DNA from: Mansonella perstans
Taxonomy: Eukaryota > Nematoda > Chromadorea > Rhabditida > Onchocercidae
Direction of reading: 5' to 3'
NCBI GenBank assembly: GCA_037074765.1
Contig: JBAMDO010000037.1
Coordinates: forward strand, 248,001 to 312,000
Length of the DNA: 64,000 nucleotides
In this document: positions 14,113 through 27,470 of the stretch, piece by piece
Position numbering within the stretch: position 1 is the stretch's first letter
Layout: every line of letters starts with the position of its first letter
Notes under the pieces: generated by a model
What the model saw: the letters and a program-made list of their open reading frames with translations, nothing else
The model's database searches: none
Told to the model about the DNA's origin: nothing
Position numbers and translations under genes: made by a program

Positions 14113-17100
14113 AGATCAACTATATAAATGAATAAATTGATATTGCTATGACACCTGAAAATATTTAAACAGCAAGCTTTCAAGAAAAGCTTTCCATAGT
14201 ATTTGTTTAGAAGCTAACTATTTTCTATCATAAATTATTATTTATAAAGAACGTAATTTCATTTTGATTCTCAAAATACAGTGCAATCAGTTCACATTTA
14301 AAACATAGAACTTGAAAAATAGTAATCGGGTTTTTTTTTAACACTCCCATTGATTTTCGCTTTTTGAGTCGTTTTTCTCTTCTACATGCAAATGCACCGG
14401 AAAGTACCATTCCATTATCCTATGGATGTATTAAAAACCGTTTTAGTGAAAGTTCATTTTCGGAAGACTATTTAACTTATTATATCTGTTGACGTAAGTG
14501 TCTCATCTGCGGTTTCTATTCACCTACTTTGTTCCATGTTTGGAAAGTCCACGGTGCTTAATTGAAATTATAGCATGCGATACAGCTTGCTTTCTTAAGG
14601 GTTTGTCTTTGGCCACAAGAAAGGACCTTTCATTAGCAAAAGCTGCGTGAAATACATGTGGGATAACTATCTGCCTGTTTTATTTGCACAGTTGTTTTGG
14701 AAACAGTAACGCCAATTCTCTGAATACATACGAATAGTGAAGATAACTATGAAGGAAATGCCCCAGAATATTAGATTTCTCGGATGATAATCATTTTGAA
14801 AATATTGTGCTGGATGAACGCATTTTTTTGTTCGTCTTCAGCGGAGAGATTCATGTTTTTCCTTGAGAATGCAATGTTTTGACAATTTTTTTTTGATTAT
14901 TATTAGAGTATATCATCAATAAAATCGTTGAGTACAATGCTTTTCTCATTTGCTTTTCTGTTCAGGGTTTCTAATCGCTGATCAATTATTTGCTCATTCA
15001 TTTTGCGCGAATTCTCCTTGATGGAGTTTTTACAACGGTTTAAATCGATGTTGCTAGAGAGAAAAAAAGAAGAGGAAAAGAAGGAGAAAAAAGTGATGAT
15101 ATCTTAAATTTATCAGCAAACTCAGAATTATTCCTCATTTTCTACTTACCACTCGACTACTTACCACTCTTCTCATCCCACCTTCTATGCTATCGTATCA
15201 TTCAGTTATATTTCACCTGATCTTTTTATCATCAAAAAACTCTGGGAGCGTTATTAGTAGTCAAGCTAAATTTTAGAACTTATTAGCATTTCATTTTTTT
15301 TTATCAGGGGGTTACTGTCACCCAGAAGTTGCTTCTGTTGCCTTCATACATCCATTTATCCCAATTTCCCACGTCTTATGCTTGTTAACCGAATGCTACA
15401 TCGCAATTTCACTTTGAAAACTTTTGTGAACTTTCTTACTAACGAATAAACTATTCACATATGCGTAATTTTCAGTACCTATGCCATTTCACTTGTTAAT
15501 ATAAAAAATTTTTCCAATTTTCTAGAGAGTTGTTTCAGGTTTCATTTCACTTTGCCTTTTTGATCCAGATTTGATGCATTCCCTACTTTATGAATTACAA
15601 AACTAAATAATTGCACTACCGCCTAACTCTTCTTGTGTTCTCATTTTCTACTCTCTTATTTATACGTTTAATTGTACTATTTACCTTCGCCCATATGTTA
15701 AGATTTGCATGACAATGAAATGATTTAATTATGAGAAAAATGAAAACAGCAAGTCGCTTTTGCAAAATTTTCAAGAAATAATAATTCTCCGTTCGCCTTA
15801 ACTCCTCCTTCATTTTTAGTTCATCTCGAGTGTACCTTTTACTCCAACAAATTTAAATCGAAATATATTTTATGAACGTTAAACTGTTTTATTGAAATCA
15901 CCAGTGATACAACAAACAGTTCGGGATGCATTTGAGATTTTTCATCTCTTTCAGTGGCATTGACTAAAAAATAAATTTCTAAATGGCCAAAAAAAAGTTA
16001 TTAATGAGAAACGATACTTTTAGGAATTAACTAATGAGAAATGTGCTTTTTTCTTTTCCAGTATTCTGCAATATTCTGACAAATAAATCTTCTTATACAT
16101 TGCCTAAGAATAAAAAGTTATTAGCCCAAGCCTTACATCAGCTATTATCGATTAACTGAGTGGTTGACGTGATGATCGACGTATTTTCTGATCAGTAGAC
16201 AGTTTGAGTTGCAGGCAAATTTTATTTCATTTTTATTATAGAAATCGGTCAGGCACTGTAAATGAAAAGATTGTTATAATTATTTACTTAACGGTGAATT
16301 AATTTTTTTTTTGCAAACTATTAAGAAATCTGTTATACGCTTCTTATATTTTCCTGTGCTGAAATTTTGCCGTAAAAAAAATTTTTTCAAATTAAGTCAA
16401 GTTAGATTCCTTTTTCTCAGTGGTTCCTGCCCTACGTTGTTGCCATCGCCAGAATTTCTTCTTTCCAAAAAACAATTTTGGCCATACTAGATTTAACTAT
16501 GCTGTAGTTCAGTTCCATCAGTGTCTATATTATAAAATAATTCATAGATATGCCATAATATGTTGATTTTACGAGTCTAAATTAATTTCATTGGAAAAGT
16601 TAAAAATGCATGATCTTTTAAGCAATAAAATATTGTGATACAAAAATAATGAGTGGCACAATGCTATGACGATTATTTGTTAGTATGATCTTTGTTCTCG
16701 AAAGTTCAACATAACAGTTGTCCTCCAATTTTCAAAATTTAAGTTCTGCTAGCAAAAAATACCACTGCTGCAATTTGTATTTTCTTACTTATTTTTTAGC
16801 ACTCCTGAAGATAGCTTCAATTTTACTCAGAAATAATTACTAGTTATTCTTTTCTACAGTTTATTCATAATATTACATACAATCTATTTATGTTTTTTAT
16901 ATCTTTAGAACGATCATCTGATGAGGGACTAAGCAATCGAAACGTCTTAATGCTAAATATAATTTCATTTTTTTACTTTGTTACTTTTCCACTTTTGCTT
17001 TGCGTTATTTCATTATTCTCATCATCTCTGTAATCGAGTGACAGTCTTGACGAGGATGCATATCACAACAGAGATGATAAATTTAATGATAACAGCGATG

Positions 17101-17633
17101 ATAAATATAACAGTGGTGATGACATATATACATGCCCTTAGTTGTGCAATGTCTATAAAAACTCAGATGAAATATTAAGAGTGCAGCTTCATCCGAGGAT
17201 TAATCTGTTTTGCTTTAAGAAAGATTTTATTAATTATCAGGATATCAGGATCTCTCTGCATTTTTTAGCAATACTATTTTCTAAGTACCATTACCGTCCA
17301 CTGAATGTTCATACAGAAGCGATCCTTATAAATCTTACTGCTTATTTCTACTCTTCCGTCTCTTTCAGGTTTACAACAATTTTAATTTAGTTTTTCATGA
17401 GCTTTCTTATTAAACACCCACAGTGTCAACCATTTATTCTGCCATTTAGAACTTCAGGAATTAATAAGAAATCCAATTTTTGTAATTTTACCGAATTGGC
17501 ATACGTGCTGAAAGTAAAGGGAAAGGCGAGAAATGAATGATCCAATAATGCTTCTATGGGATAGAATTCTTCACAATTTCTGCTTACATTATTTAGTAAT
17601 TATTTTTCAGCACAACATTTGGCATTTTACAAA

Positions 17634-17702
17634 CGTCATTTCAGCTCAGTTCCATACATCATTTCAGCTCAGTTCCATACGTCATTTCAGCTTAGTTCCA
17701 TA
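17634..17702. repeat. Three tandem copies of a 23-bp unit
   Basis: Units at 17634-17656, 17657-17679 and 17680-17702 share TTTCAGCTCAGTTCCATA, with two or three substitutions among them. The array ends about 110 bases before the proposed first TENT5 coding exon. Each unit contains a TTTCAG hexamer, the consensus for splice acceptors in nematodes. Confidence 0.9.
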
Positions 17703-17810
17703 TAAATATATTTCTTTTACTAATTATTCAACATTGTGGGACTAATGCCCTTAAAAAGACAGAGCGTTAGAAGCGCATAAACAGCGCTTGATGACGTTGG
17801 CCAGAATTCA

Positions 17811-20800
17811 ATGACGCCATCAGGTGAGTACTCGAAAGATCTTAAGGATGCCATCCAATTTGTGAAATAAAAACAAAATCGTCATGCGAATATCGTGTTT
17901 TGCTTCAACTTTTATTTTAATTTAGTTGATATATTCGTAGAAAGAGAGAAAGAGAGGAGAAAAAGTAAATTGATGAAAGATTACTGCTAAATTTATAAAT
18001 TTCTCGAGAATTTTTTTTCTGAACAGTTAATTTGAATTTAATAAAAATATGTACTTTTTTTCATTGATCTTGAAAATGAGCAAAGATATATGCAATAAAT
18101 AAGCAAAGAAACATTCAATAAATTAATAAAAAAGTATGAAGAGAGAGAGAGAGAGTGAGGAAAAAATAATGGGCAAATGAACTAGGAATGATGTCATTTC
18201 GAGAATGTTTGAAGAGTAAAATTGTAGTCGATAGAGTAATATGATGAGATTAGTGCCTACAAGCGTAGTTTGTTATTCTCTTTCCTATTTAGAAAGTAGA
18301 AAGGTTACGCCTTTTGGTCGACACTTTAAAGAGAAAGTCTATTGCTTTTTCCATTCTATAAGCAATGAGAATGCTTTGCTACGCATAAATTTGATATGAA
18401 AAAAAAGTTAGGAAATTATAGCTTAAGTTTAAGCTTATATAAATATTTTTCATATTGTTAATTCTCAATAAATGTGCTTCATTCAATATGTTTTTGATGT
18501 GATCATTTTCTTTAATTATTAATGTTATTATTAGCTTTTTGAGATGAAAAATACTTCAATTTAGTGACGTGACATATAACAATTAATTGACATGACATAC
18601 AACAAGTAATAGTTGCAAAATCAGCGACTCTAAAACTTCAGGAGTTAATTAATAAGAATGAGAATTCTTTCAGGAAAGAATTTTGTTTCCCTCTTTCCCT
18701 TCTCCAATAAATGCAAAAAAATTTATTATCAATTTTTTTTTGTTGGCGTAATAAAATTATTTGCTATTTACGGTTTGCATATTTAGCTACGAAGAAGATT
18801 GTTTTTGAACAAAAATTTGGATGAAATATGAAATTTTTAACACTGACGCTGAAAAAATTGATTAAATTCTGATATTTTACTGGCGGATTTGAATATTCCT
18901 TAGAAATTTTTGTAGTGTTCTTTTAGTAAAGAGAAAGGAAGCAGAAGACGGAAAAAGGGATTTCACGGGAAAATAAAGGAGAGAGCAAAGGTAGATAAGC
19001 AAGCAAAAAAAAGTTTGTATCCTTCGTATGTATCCTTCATCGATGTTTCGGATTAGCTATTAGATATTTTCTAGTTAAATTTCAGTTACTGAATGCTCTT
19101 CATGCCATAGGTTGAAGTTCAACGAGATACTAGTGGTTCCCAGGTGGGAATCAGCGATATGCGAGAACTGAGATATGATCCACATAGGCAACAGCGCATT
19201 AAGTAAAAAAACAGGAGGCGGATATTTTTGTTTTTTTTAATTTTGCTTTAAAACTGCGTTTTGATTCATTTGTCTACGTTGGGCATTATCCGTGTTGTAA
19301 CACTATACTGTAAGTACCGAGATCCCTTGTTACGTCATCTGATTATTAGGTTATATCTTCTTGTTTGTCTTAATTTTACTTATAGAATTTCATTATCCTA
19401 TCTTTTGCTTTGTTTGTAATATATATGAGCATAGCTCTGAGCAGTAGTATTAGCCGCAAATTATCCGACTCGTAAAAAGGATGCAAGCTCAATTTCAAAA
19501 GATGCAAATTTTATCCATTCTATCACAATGATGAAAACTAAACTGAATTTTTTGTTAAAAGTATTCCTTTATTTACTTTACTTTAAGTTTAACTAGCAAT
19601 TAAAGATTATTTTCAGAGAATAGAATTAAATAAATAAAAAAGCATTGTTTGAGATCACAAACATATTTATCTGTCACCATCATTTAGCATTGTCCAAAGC
19701 GTTATTCAATTTCCAGTTGTGGCTTAAAAGAGCCAAGAAAAGAGATGGGTCAATTATGCACCCACAACAGATGCCGCCTTCCGACACAAATCGATGTTTA
19801 AGTCTTCATCACATCATATCACATCACAACATTACATCATACCATCTCTATTGTTATACGCTAACAAATCTCATCACTTTCTTCTTTCCTTGCAACATTG
19901 ATAACATTTTTTTTTATAATAATAAGAAATAGCGTTAAAGTTTGCAGATAAGTTATTGTGATAAGTTCCAATAGAATAAGTAGCTTTTAGAATGAACTGT
20001 GGAGTTCGAATGGTGCTGTAGCTAGGAAATAAATTGATACAGCTGTGATTACAGCTCGGACAAAGATTACTCTGCTATTGTTGAAGCTAACGTAAGACAA
20101 GGATTAAACTCCACCAATGTTTTTTTATCACAATTTTTCTTATCATATTGCACAACCTATTTTGCTCATTAAATTTCAGTATGTTGAGTGGGTCTTCTTT
20201 TCACCCAACAATTTGAACTTCATTTGTGTTGTTTCTAATGAATTGAATCAAAAAGAATTATTTTAAAAAAATTAGTGTTAGCAGTTCAACAATCTCCTAA
20301 AGGTGAATAGCAAATAAGTATGATAATACAAAGTATGATCCGCTTGAGCTGCTTTTTTAATCTTCCATATGACTGATTTTTTATTGCATTATTTTCGCTT
20401 TTGAACAATTGTATACTTGTCTCATTCCTGACTGTATTATCTTTATAATTTTTAGTGACTGTATTCTTACAACGTTGTCAATCAGTATATTGTAGTGGAA
20501 AATCGTTAATAATTATTGGAAATTTGAAATTTAAAAACGCTATAAATGCCAAGTACTTGTCTTTTACACGGAAATGTCTACCTTATCCAAGCTACCTTAA
20601 AAGGAAAAAGTCCTGAAAAATACTCATATTTGAATGTTTTGTGTTCTGATGATAGTTTAAAGCATGCGTTCTAGAAAATTTTGCATAAAATTTCGTTTTT
20701 CATGTTTTAACCATTTTTTAAAGGAATTTTAGTACAATCCATCATCAAGTTTGGCTGCTTCAAAAATGACATCGGAATGTAGCTCTCAAATTTATTCGCT

Positions 20801-23800
20801 AGCAAGCACAACAGAGCTTAATCCGGCTCAAGTAATGTTTTTCTATCTTTTTTCATATCTTTAATTCATCTATTTATTCTTTTTTTCAACATTTTATGAT
20901 ATTTATTAAGCTCCAACTTTGTTCTGTAGATTTTACAAATCGACTTTTTGAAATGTCGAATTTCAAAAATCTCATAAAATACTTATTTGTTTTTCAAAAA
21001 GAGTAAATCTCCTGTTAGCGAATTTAAATTTCAACTTTAATCCATTATCTCTTAAATCATCCTGAAATATAAAATCGCTTTTTTGCATGACAAAAATTAT
21101 TTCCTCTGTGATTTCCAGGGCTTTAAATCCTCCTATGAAACCAAAATTCGAAAACCTTAACAACGAGCAATATAGTTCTACTGCATTCCATGCTTTTACT
21201 GTTTTGAATTTCCAGTTATTTGATTTCTATAAGCACATTTTAGAATATTGAAAAAAACCATTGGTATTGACCAAGTGAAATTATCTTGGCATTAAAATTG
21301 TTTCAGGTGGAACGATTGCGTTCAGTACTTGATGAACAGGTAGAAATTCACGGGAGAGGTAATTTTCCAACGCTCAGCGTACGTCTGCATGATTTGATTG
21401 TCTGTGTACGTGATAGTCTGCGCGCAGCAGGCATTGGTCCCAAACATGTGAAAATGAACGGTGGTGCTGCATCATATGTTGTGGCAACGGAAGAATTCGC
21501 ATATTCAGATCTTGACTTGATTTTTCCAATGAGTTTCGAAAGTGAACAAAGCTTTGATAGCGTAAGTCGTGATTAAAAATTTTATAATTCAATTGAAAAG
21601 TGTCAACTTACATTGATAAAATTTATCGAAAAAAAGCTTTAAAAAATAGGATTCAAAAATCAAAATAGAATTCAAAAATTTACTTTCACTTATTTTTTAC
21701 CTTGCACTTGATCTACTTGTTTTATTTAACATATAAGTTTGTAAATCTCGCTTTTCTAGAAGAATTATTTACATTGGAATATCCGTAACTTCTGTCATAG
21801 TTGTCATCTCTAAAAAGATTACTGCGATTTACGAAGACTTGAGACTTGATATTCTTTATTTCTTGTTTACTGCTATTTAGATAGATATGATTGGTGCTAC
21901 TTAGGCAGTACTGGGTTATGTTTATGCGAATAAAAAACTTACTTTGTCAAGGAAGAGTAATATTCCTGATCAGTTTTTTTCTCTAATCATACTCTCAAAT
22001 AAATTTAAGAAACAAAATTATTTAAATATTTAAAGTATCATTACTCCAGGCATTCAAACCAAACAATTTTGTTTTATAGATTTATCTGAAGGCAAAATTA
22101 GGAAATTGATAAATTAATATGAAGACAGATAATTTTAGGTAAGATCGGCTGTTTTCGATGCTATGATACAGTTAATGCCGGAATCAACTAATAAGGAAAA
22201 GATATCGGCCAAAACGTTGAAGGATATTTATATACGGAAAATGGTTAAAGTATCGGATGGTGATCGTTGGTCACTGTTCTCACTTCATAACGATTTCGGG
22301 CGATGCATCGAATTAAAATTTGTGGATCGAATGCGACGCCAATTCGAATTTAGTGTTGACAGTTTCCAGATTACCTTGGATGTTTTATTGGATCGACCTG
22401 ACCATCCTAAACCAATCATCACTGCTGAAAGCATGTTTGGTGATATTAACAAGGTTTCTATCTTGTTCCCTTTAAAAATCTGCTTGGTCAAATATTTTCA
22501 TTGTCTTATCTCTCTGTACTTTACAATTACACATATAAAGATTTAGGACCATCTTTATGCTATCATTAAAAATATTCGTTTTTTCTTCTTTTTTACTCCG
22601 GGCATATATATCGAGAAAAAAAATTTCCCAATGAAGAAAGTTAGTATGACAACTGTTTAACTTAATTTAGTCTTTCATTAAACTGAAATCATTTCTTTAG
22701 CAAGAAAAGAGAAGTAAATCAAGAGCAATACAAAAGTAATGATTATGATCATATCAAGGAAAATGCCCCGTGATCCTCATTCTGAGTATCCTAATTTTTT
22801 TTTTAGTACCATTGGGGATTTTTCATCTTTCTTTATTTTCGTTTATGTAATAAAAAAGTGAAAAGAATTAATGTCAACAAATAAGAATGCGAGTAGGAAA
22901 TTGAGAAATGTAATGAAAGAATTTTGTTCTTTTATCAAAATTTTCATTTTAAACTAAGGAAAAACAAAACTCTCGTATATAAATAAAGCAGTTGAGGTAT
23001 TGTCACTGCTGGTTATTATACCTTGCTCGTTAATACATTATTATGTAGTAAGTAGTGCTTCATTCTGATACGAGACGAGAATAACGTAAGAAAATGCTTG
23101 TGGCAAAAAAATTAGTTGATTTGTAGTTATCAGTGATCTGTTTTTTTTTAAAGAATTTTATTTTTCAGGCATTGCAACATTTAAACGAACGACTAATTGA
23201 TACACGAAGGCCTGAGGAAATTCGTGGAGGTGGACTGTTAAAATATTGCCATTTGCTTACTCGTGGTTATAAAGCAGCTAGACCGAACAAATGCCGTCAG
23301 CTCGAGCGGTATATGTGTTCCCGTTTTTTTATCGACTTTCCAGAAGTTAGTAGCCAAGAAGTTAAGCTACGCGCCTATCTTGATAATCACTTTGGTACCG
23401 AGGACCAGGTTACTATTTTTCAATCACTTTAACTGTTTTAAAATTCCAACAGGTTTAAAAAAAAAAAAAAAGAAAAAAAAAAGGACATTTCAATGTTCTC
23501 TTATCGATGTAAATTTACAATTTTCGTATTTTATGTGGCATTAAATTTGTTAACCTCATAATGATATCCAATAACTGTTTCTTTAAATTAATACCTTTTT
23601 TTATGTCTCCTAAAATTATGATTTTTATTCTGTTTGAAATGACTTCAATTTTATGATTTGCACAAATATGAATGAAAAAGTCATAATCGTTACGAGAAAG
23701 AACAATATAAAGTTAGAGATTGGGTTGTTAAATTATCCATCAAAAATACTCGATTAATAGTGGCTAAATTTAAACCTTAATTTAAATTTAAAACTTGTAG

Positions 23801-24036
23801 TTCAGGACAAGTATGATTATCTGCAACTATTATATCGAGTAATCAGCGAGAGCACGGTTTGCCTGATGTCGCATGAACGACGACAAACATTATCAATGGT
23901 TGATAGGTTGGCTTATCAGTTATCCGTCAATATGTACTATCAGCAGAGTTGTATCGGTGGTTTCTGCGGACATACACCTCGTCAAACATTGCTGTACTTG
24001 CCACCAAATGCTTCCTACTGGATACCGGTTGTATAG
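17811..24036 (+). CDS. TENT5: TENT5/FAM46 terminal nucleotidyltransferase (poly(A) polymerase), nine exons
   Basis: Non-canonical poly(A) polymerase that extends mRNA tails. Exons: 17811-17823, 18293-18336, 19111-19202, 20055-20091, 20733-20831, 21307-21561, 22139-22453, 23169-23408, 23806-24036 (441 aa as joined). The last five exons match the family strongly: IHGRGNFP near residue 109; NGGAAS near 146, where vertebrates have NGSAAS; DLDLIF with the catalytic Asp pair at about 163 and 165; the third acidic residue in ELKFVD near 238; [34 protein letters not shown]; and [15 protein letters not shown] near the C-terminus. Exons 1-4 are inferred from matching phases (1, 0, 2, 0) and splice sites, and encode a basic, Ser-rich N-terminus. 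An ATG at 20766 would give a 368-aa core if the upstream exons are wrong. The four junctions from 20831 onward are all phase 0. Confidence 0.88.
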
Positions 24037-24199
24037 AAATCAACTGAAACGAAAGGATCCATCCTAAAATGGTCTATCCTATAATGCTGCATGCTAAAAT
24101 GCAAGCTTTTTTGTTGTGATGGAATGTAATATCTTCAATAATTTTTTTTCATTTCTCTAGTTTTTAAAATCGAAAAATTGAAAATTGATTCTTTGACAC

Positions 24200-24219
24200 A
24201 AAAAAAAAAAAAAAAAAAA
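24200..24219. repeat. A20 homopolymer
   Basis: Run of about 20 A residues roughly 165 bases after the TENT5 stop codon. Confidence 0.9.
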
Positions 24220-25442
24220 CGATGAATTTAATGATTATTTCAATCTTTTCCTTGTCTTTTCGAAGATATTTTCCAATGATCTTATTTGATCAACAATACA
24301 ATCGGAACTAAAACAAATCTAGAAAGACCTCAACTATCAGTTTAATTCTAAATCACTTTACGGTTCACGTTACTGTTTTAATCTTTTCCTTTTTTCATCC
24401 GTCATTTTTGGAATTCATTGGAGTATATTTTGATGTAAATGTATATGTAAAGTATTTATAAAGAAGAACAATTGCAACTAGCTTTATCTTTTTTTTTTTT
24501 TCTTTCATCGTTATCTTTTATTATTCTTTTTTCAAGTTTTGAATTTTTTCCACTTTAAAATTTTGCTCTTTTAAGAATTGAATTAGCTATGTAAAAAGCC
24601 CTGTCTTATTCCTCTTATATATTAGTTCTTCTCTTCAAATCTCTTCCATTTGGCTTAATTTAAAACATAAATAACAGAACAATTTTTCTTTTTTTTTTTT
24701 TTTGCTTGAATTGGAAACTTTCTACATTTTTCCATATCATTCCTCAATAAGGTCTTTTTCGACCAAAATGTCAACTTGTAAGTGATAAAGTAATGAAACT
24801 AAAAGAAATTCAGACGACCTGTATGCTTCACCACAAATCAGTCCTTCAAATTGCACGTATTCTTATTTAACGATATTAATAATTGAGAAATTAAGCTTTA
24901 ATTTTCAAATTTTATTTTCAAAGAAAAATAAAATATTTCGTAAATGTGAAGCCTTTTGTAGCACAACAATTTTACTTGTTTGGAATAATTTTTTATTGTG
25001 AATTTTTCTATTTTCATTTAAATTTTTTCTTCTTCAACAATTCTAATTAATTCCCTTCATAAATGAAAGTATCATTTAAAAAAACATAGCGCACTGATAT
25101 TATTTTCATTATTCATTACCAAAGACTCCGTAGCATTTTAAATCCGTGCCTGTTGACTACTCGGAGTAGCTTGTTATGTCCTGTTTCATTCGCTGCTTTC
25201 TCTTCTCTTTCTTTTTTTTACTCTTGCAATCAAATGTATTTTTTTTCATTTCTAACTCTTTTCAACATCTCAAACTTTTGCTGTCTTTTTTTTCTTTTTT
25301 TTTTTTGCCTGAATGCTATGTTTTTTTGTTTACAAATTTTTTTTAAAAAAAAAAGAAGCTGGTTGCCTTTGCTAATCGACGGCTTTGAAGTGCCTATTTT
25401 CCTTTTCCGTATCTTTTCTTATCTTTTTTTTTATCATCGCTG

Positions 25443-25467
25443 ATATATACATATATATTATATATAC
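25443..25467. repeat. TA-rich microsatellite
   Basis: Imperfect TA repeat in intergenic DNA, followed by a short CA-rich stretch. Confidence 0.8.
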
Positions 25468-26998
25468 CCATTCCACACACACAAAGTCTTTTTTTTTAAA
25501 ATAAATTTTATTCTCAAATTTTTTACATTTATTAAAAACAATTGCTGTAAAAAGTTGGCATTAATATGCCAAAAGTTATGGTTTCAAAAAGTGATTTTTT
25601 CATTTTTTATTTCTCTAAAATTATTAACATTTGTGCACGATTTTTTTCATTTCTAATAATCAGTATATGCATTAATATTGATTAGTTAATTCAGTTTAGT
25701 TTTTTTTTTTTTTTTAATTTGATTTGCTTCACAATTGGATGTTGATCTTTTCAGTCATTCTTTCGATGTACATTATCTAAGTAATTCAAAATTTGATTCT
25801 TATCACGAATGAATCCCTACAATGACGAGTAGAATAGTTTCTAATTACATTGATCATACTTCCTAGAAAATATTTTTACTTAAATCTCCATTATTTTTAA
25901 TTTCTTCTTATCGTATAATGTGAATGCAAACGAATATGTCAAATATCTTTATAGATAATCAAGGAATAGGTAATGGATTTTCCTAATTTATTTTTTTCAT
26001 TGCTTAACAATTGATTACCATCAATGTGATAATGATTTTATTTTGAAATGTAAATCCTGCTTCAACACGGAGAAATCTGTGAAACATTTCTTGTTTGAAT
26101 TTTTTCCTATAAATGTTAAATGTTTAGTTGATTTATTTGAATTTTTAATTGTACTGTTACACAATAGTAGTAGTCAGTGATCATTTTCAACATCAACGGA
26201 AATTATACTATTGTTATATGGAATTCCTTCCATTGGCTCTCCTTGGATACGTCCTAAATTTAGTCACTTGCGATATCAATACATGAAAATTTATGGAATA
26301 AAGTGGGCTGGATAGATATTTATGTAATCACAAGTTTTTGCAAAAAAAAACCGAGCATTTTTTTAAAAGAAGAAACTAATGGAATAATATGACTCCGTCT
26401 TGCTGAAAGGAGAGATAAAAATTAATTTCCTCATTAGCAATTGGCATACCATACCCCTTTATTACTGTCGTTTATCAGTAAAATTAAATACTACTGCAGA
26501 AGGATTCAAAGTTGGAAGAATTAGGGAAAGGAAGGAAATCAATTTCTTCATGAATAATATCAAATTCCTATTTATAAGAGATCTGTTTGCAAAACGGTAT
26601 ATTGTTTTTCTGTAAAAAATTAAAATTTTTTGGGAACATTTTTTTTTCCTTACTTGAGAAATAAGTAAAAAAAAATTGCAGCATCGCTGGTTCTCAGATT
26701 ATTAGTTTGCAGGATAACACAATGAAATGAAGAGTCTGATAGTTGAAATCTACAGAGATGGAAGAAAATTGAGAAGTTCCTAAATTTCAAAAGCTTGGAA
26801 AAACTTGCATCACTTTTTGACAGTACCACTCGATTTGTGATTAGAATTGAAGCCTTAAATTTGTGAGGAATGAAATTTATTGTAGCCCAGAGTAATGTTG
26901 ATTTAGAATTTAACATTTTAGGATGGAATACATTGTTGAAGTGTCTCAATTTAAGATAAAAGGATTGCTTCAACAATCTTAAAAACATTATACTGATG

Positions 26999-27470
26999 GA
27001 CGAGCCAGTACATTTGCAATCAGCGAAAGGAGCAAATTAATCTTTCCGTAACATATAGCAATGAAGTATCCTTGAAGGATTCAGTATCCGACTTATCAAC
27101 TATCATAGCGAAATTAAAAAGTACTTGTTTATTTGCTCTGATGCATTTGCAAACTTTTTTAGACTTTACTTCAACTGAAAATTACCCTTATCAAGTAAAT
27201 AGCTGGGAATATTGATTATTTTGGATGGACAAGAATATCTGCTTGTGTTTTTCAAGGATTTAAGAAGGGTGAAATGCCGAACGTTAATTTCAAGCCTAAT
27301 ACACTGCAGCCAATACTAGTAAAAATTACGTGTGTGACAAAGAGAGTTCTTTCGTTAAAGTTTTTTCCGCTTCCGAGAGCAATAAAAATAAATATGAAAG
27401 CTTCATTGCTATGTATGACCATCCAGGATAAAAGCTCTCATGCAAAGACGGGATTAAGTACATGAATGAT
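26999..27470 (+). pseudogene. Coding-like tract with stop codons, unidentified
   Basis: On the plus strand, a frame from about 26999 stays open for about 70 codons. Its composition is balanced and protein-like (for example LSVTYSNEVSLKDSVSDL), and it lacks an initiating Met. The same frame is then broken by several stops but resumes protein-like stretches (for example CDKESSFVKVF, then after another stop DGIKYMNDVNRYQQLL). I recognise no family. It may be a decayed gene or element, exons with unrecognised introns, or chance. Confidence 0.2.

Larger units (their letters stand above)
1349..17810. other. Gene-poor region of about 16.5 kb
   Basis: No reading frame here has a recognisable domain, and no series of phase-compatible exons could be assembled on either strand. 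Contents seen: homopolymer runs (A at 6722-6751, T at 10956-10974), a TAG-triplet run near 6357-6380, a GA run at 11138-11160, GATA-like repeats near 13435-13462 and two short direct duplications. A locally less AT-rich patch at 5310-5420 contains short open frames on both strands without support. Because the neighbouring TENT5 gene has exons of 13-44 bases, tiny exons could still be hidden here. Confidence 0.6.

Noticed and set aside
17041..17145. Asp/Asn-rich frame (GATGATAA-type repeats)
   Set aside because: Arises from simple repeats; no start codon or splice partners.
19990..20020. GTTCGAAT resembling a tRNA T-loop
   Set aside because: Flanks do not pair as a T stem, and no acceptor stem or A box is present.
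26650..26988. 112-codon minus-strand open frame
   Set aside because: Phe/Leu/Ser-rich composition typical of antisense reading of AT-rich DNA; no recognised family.
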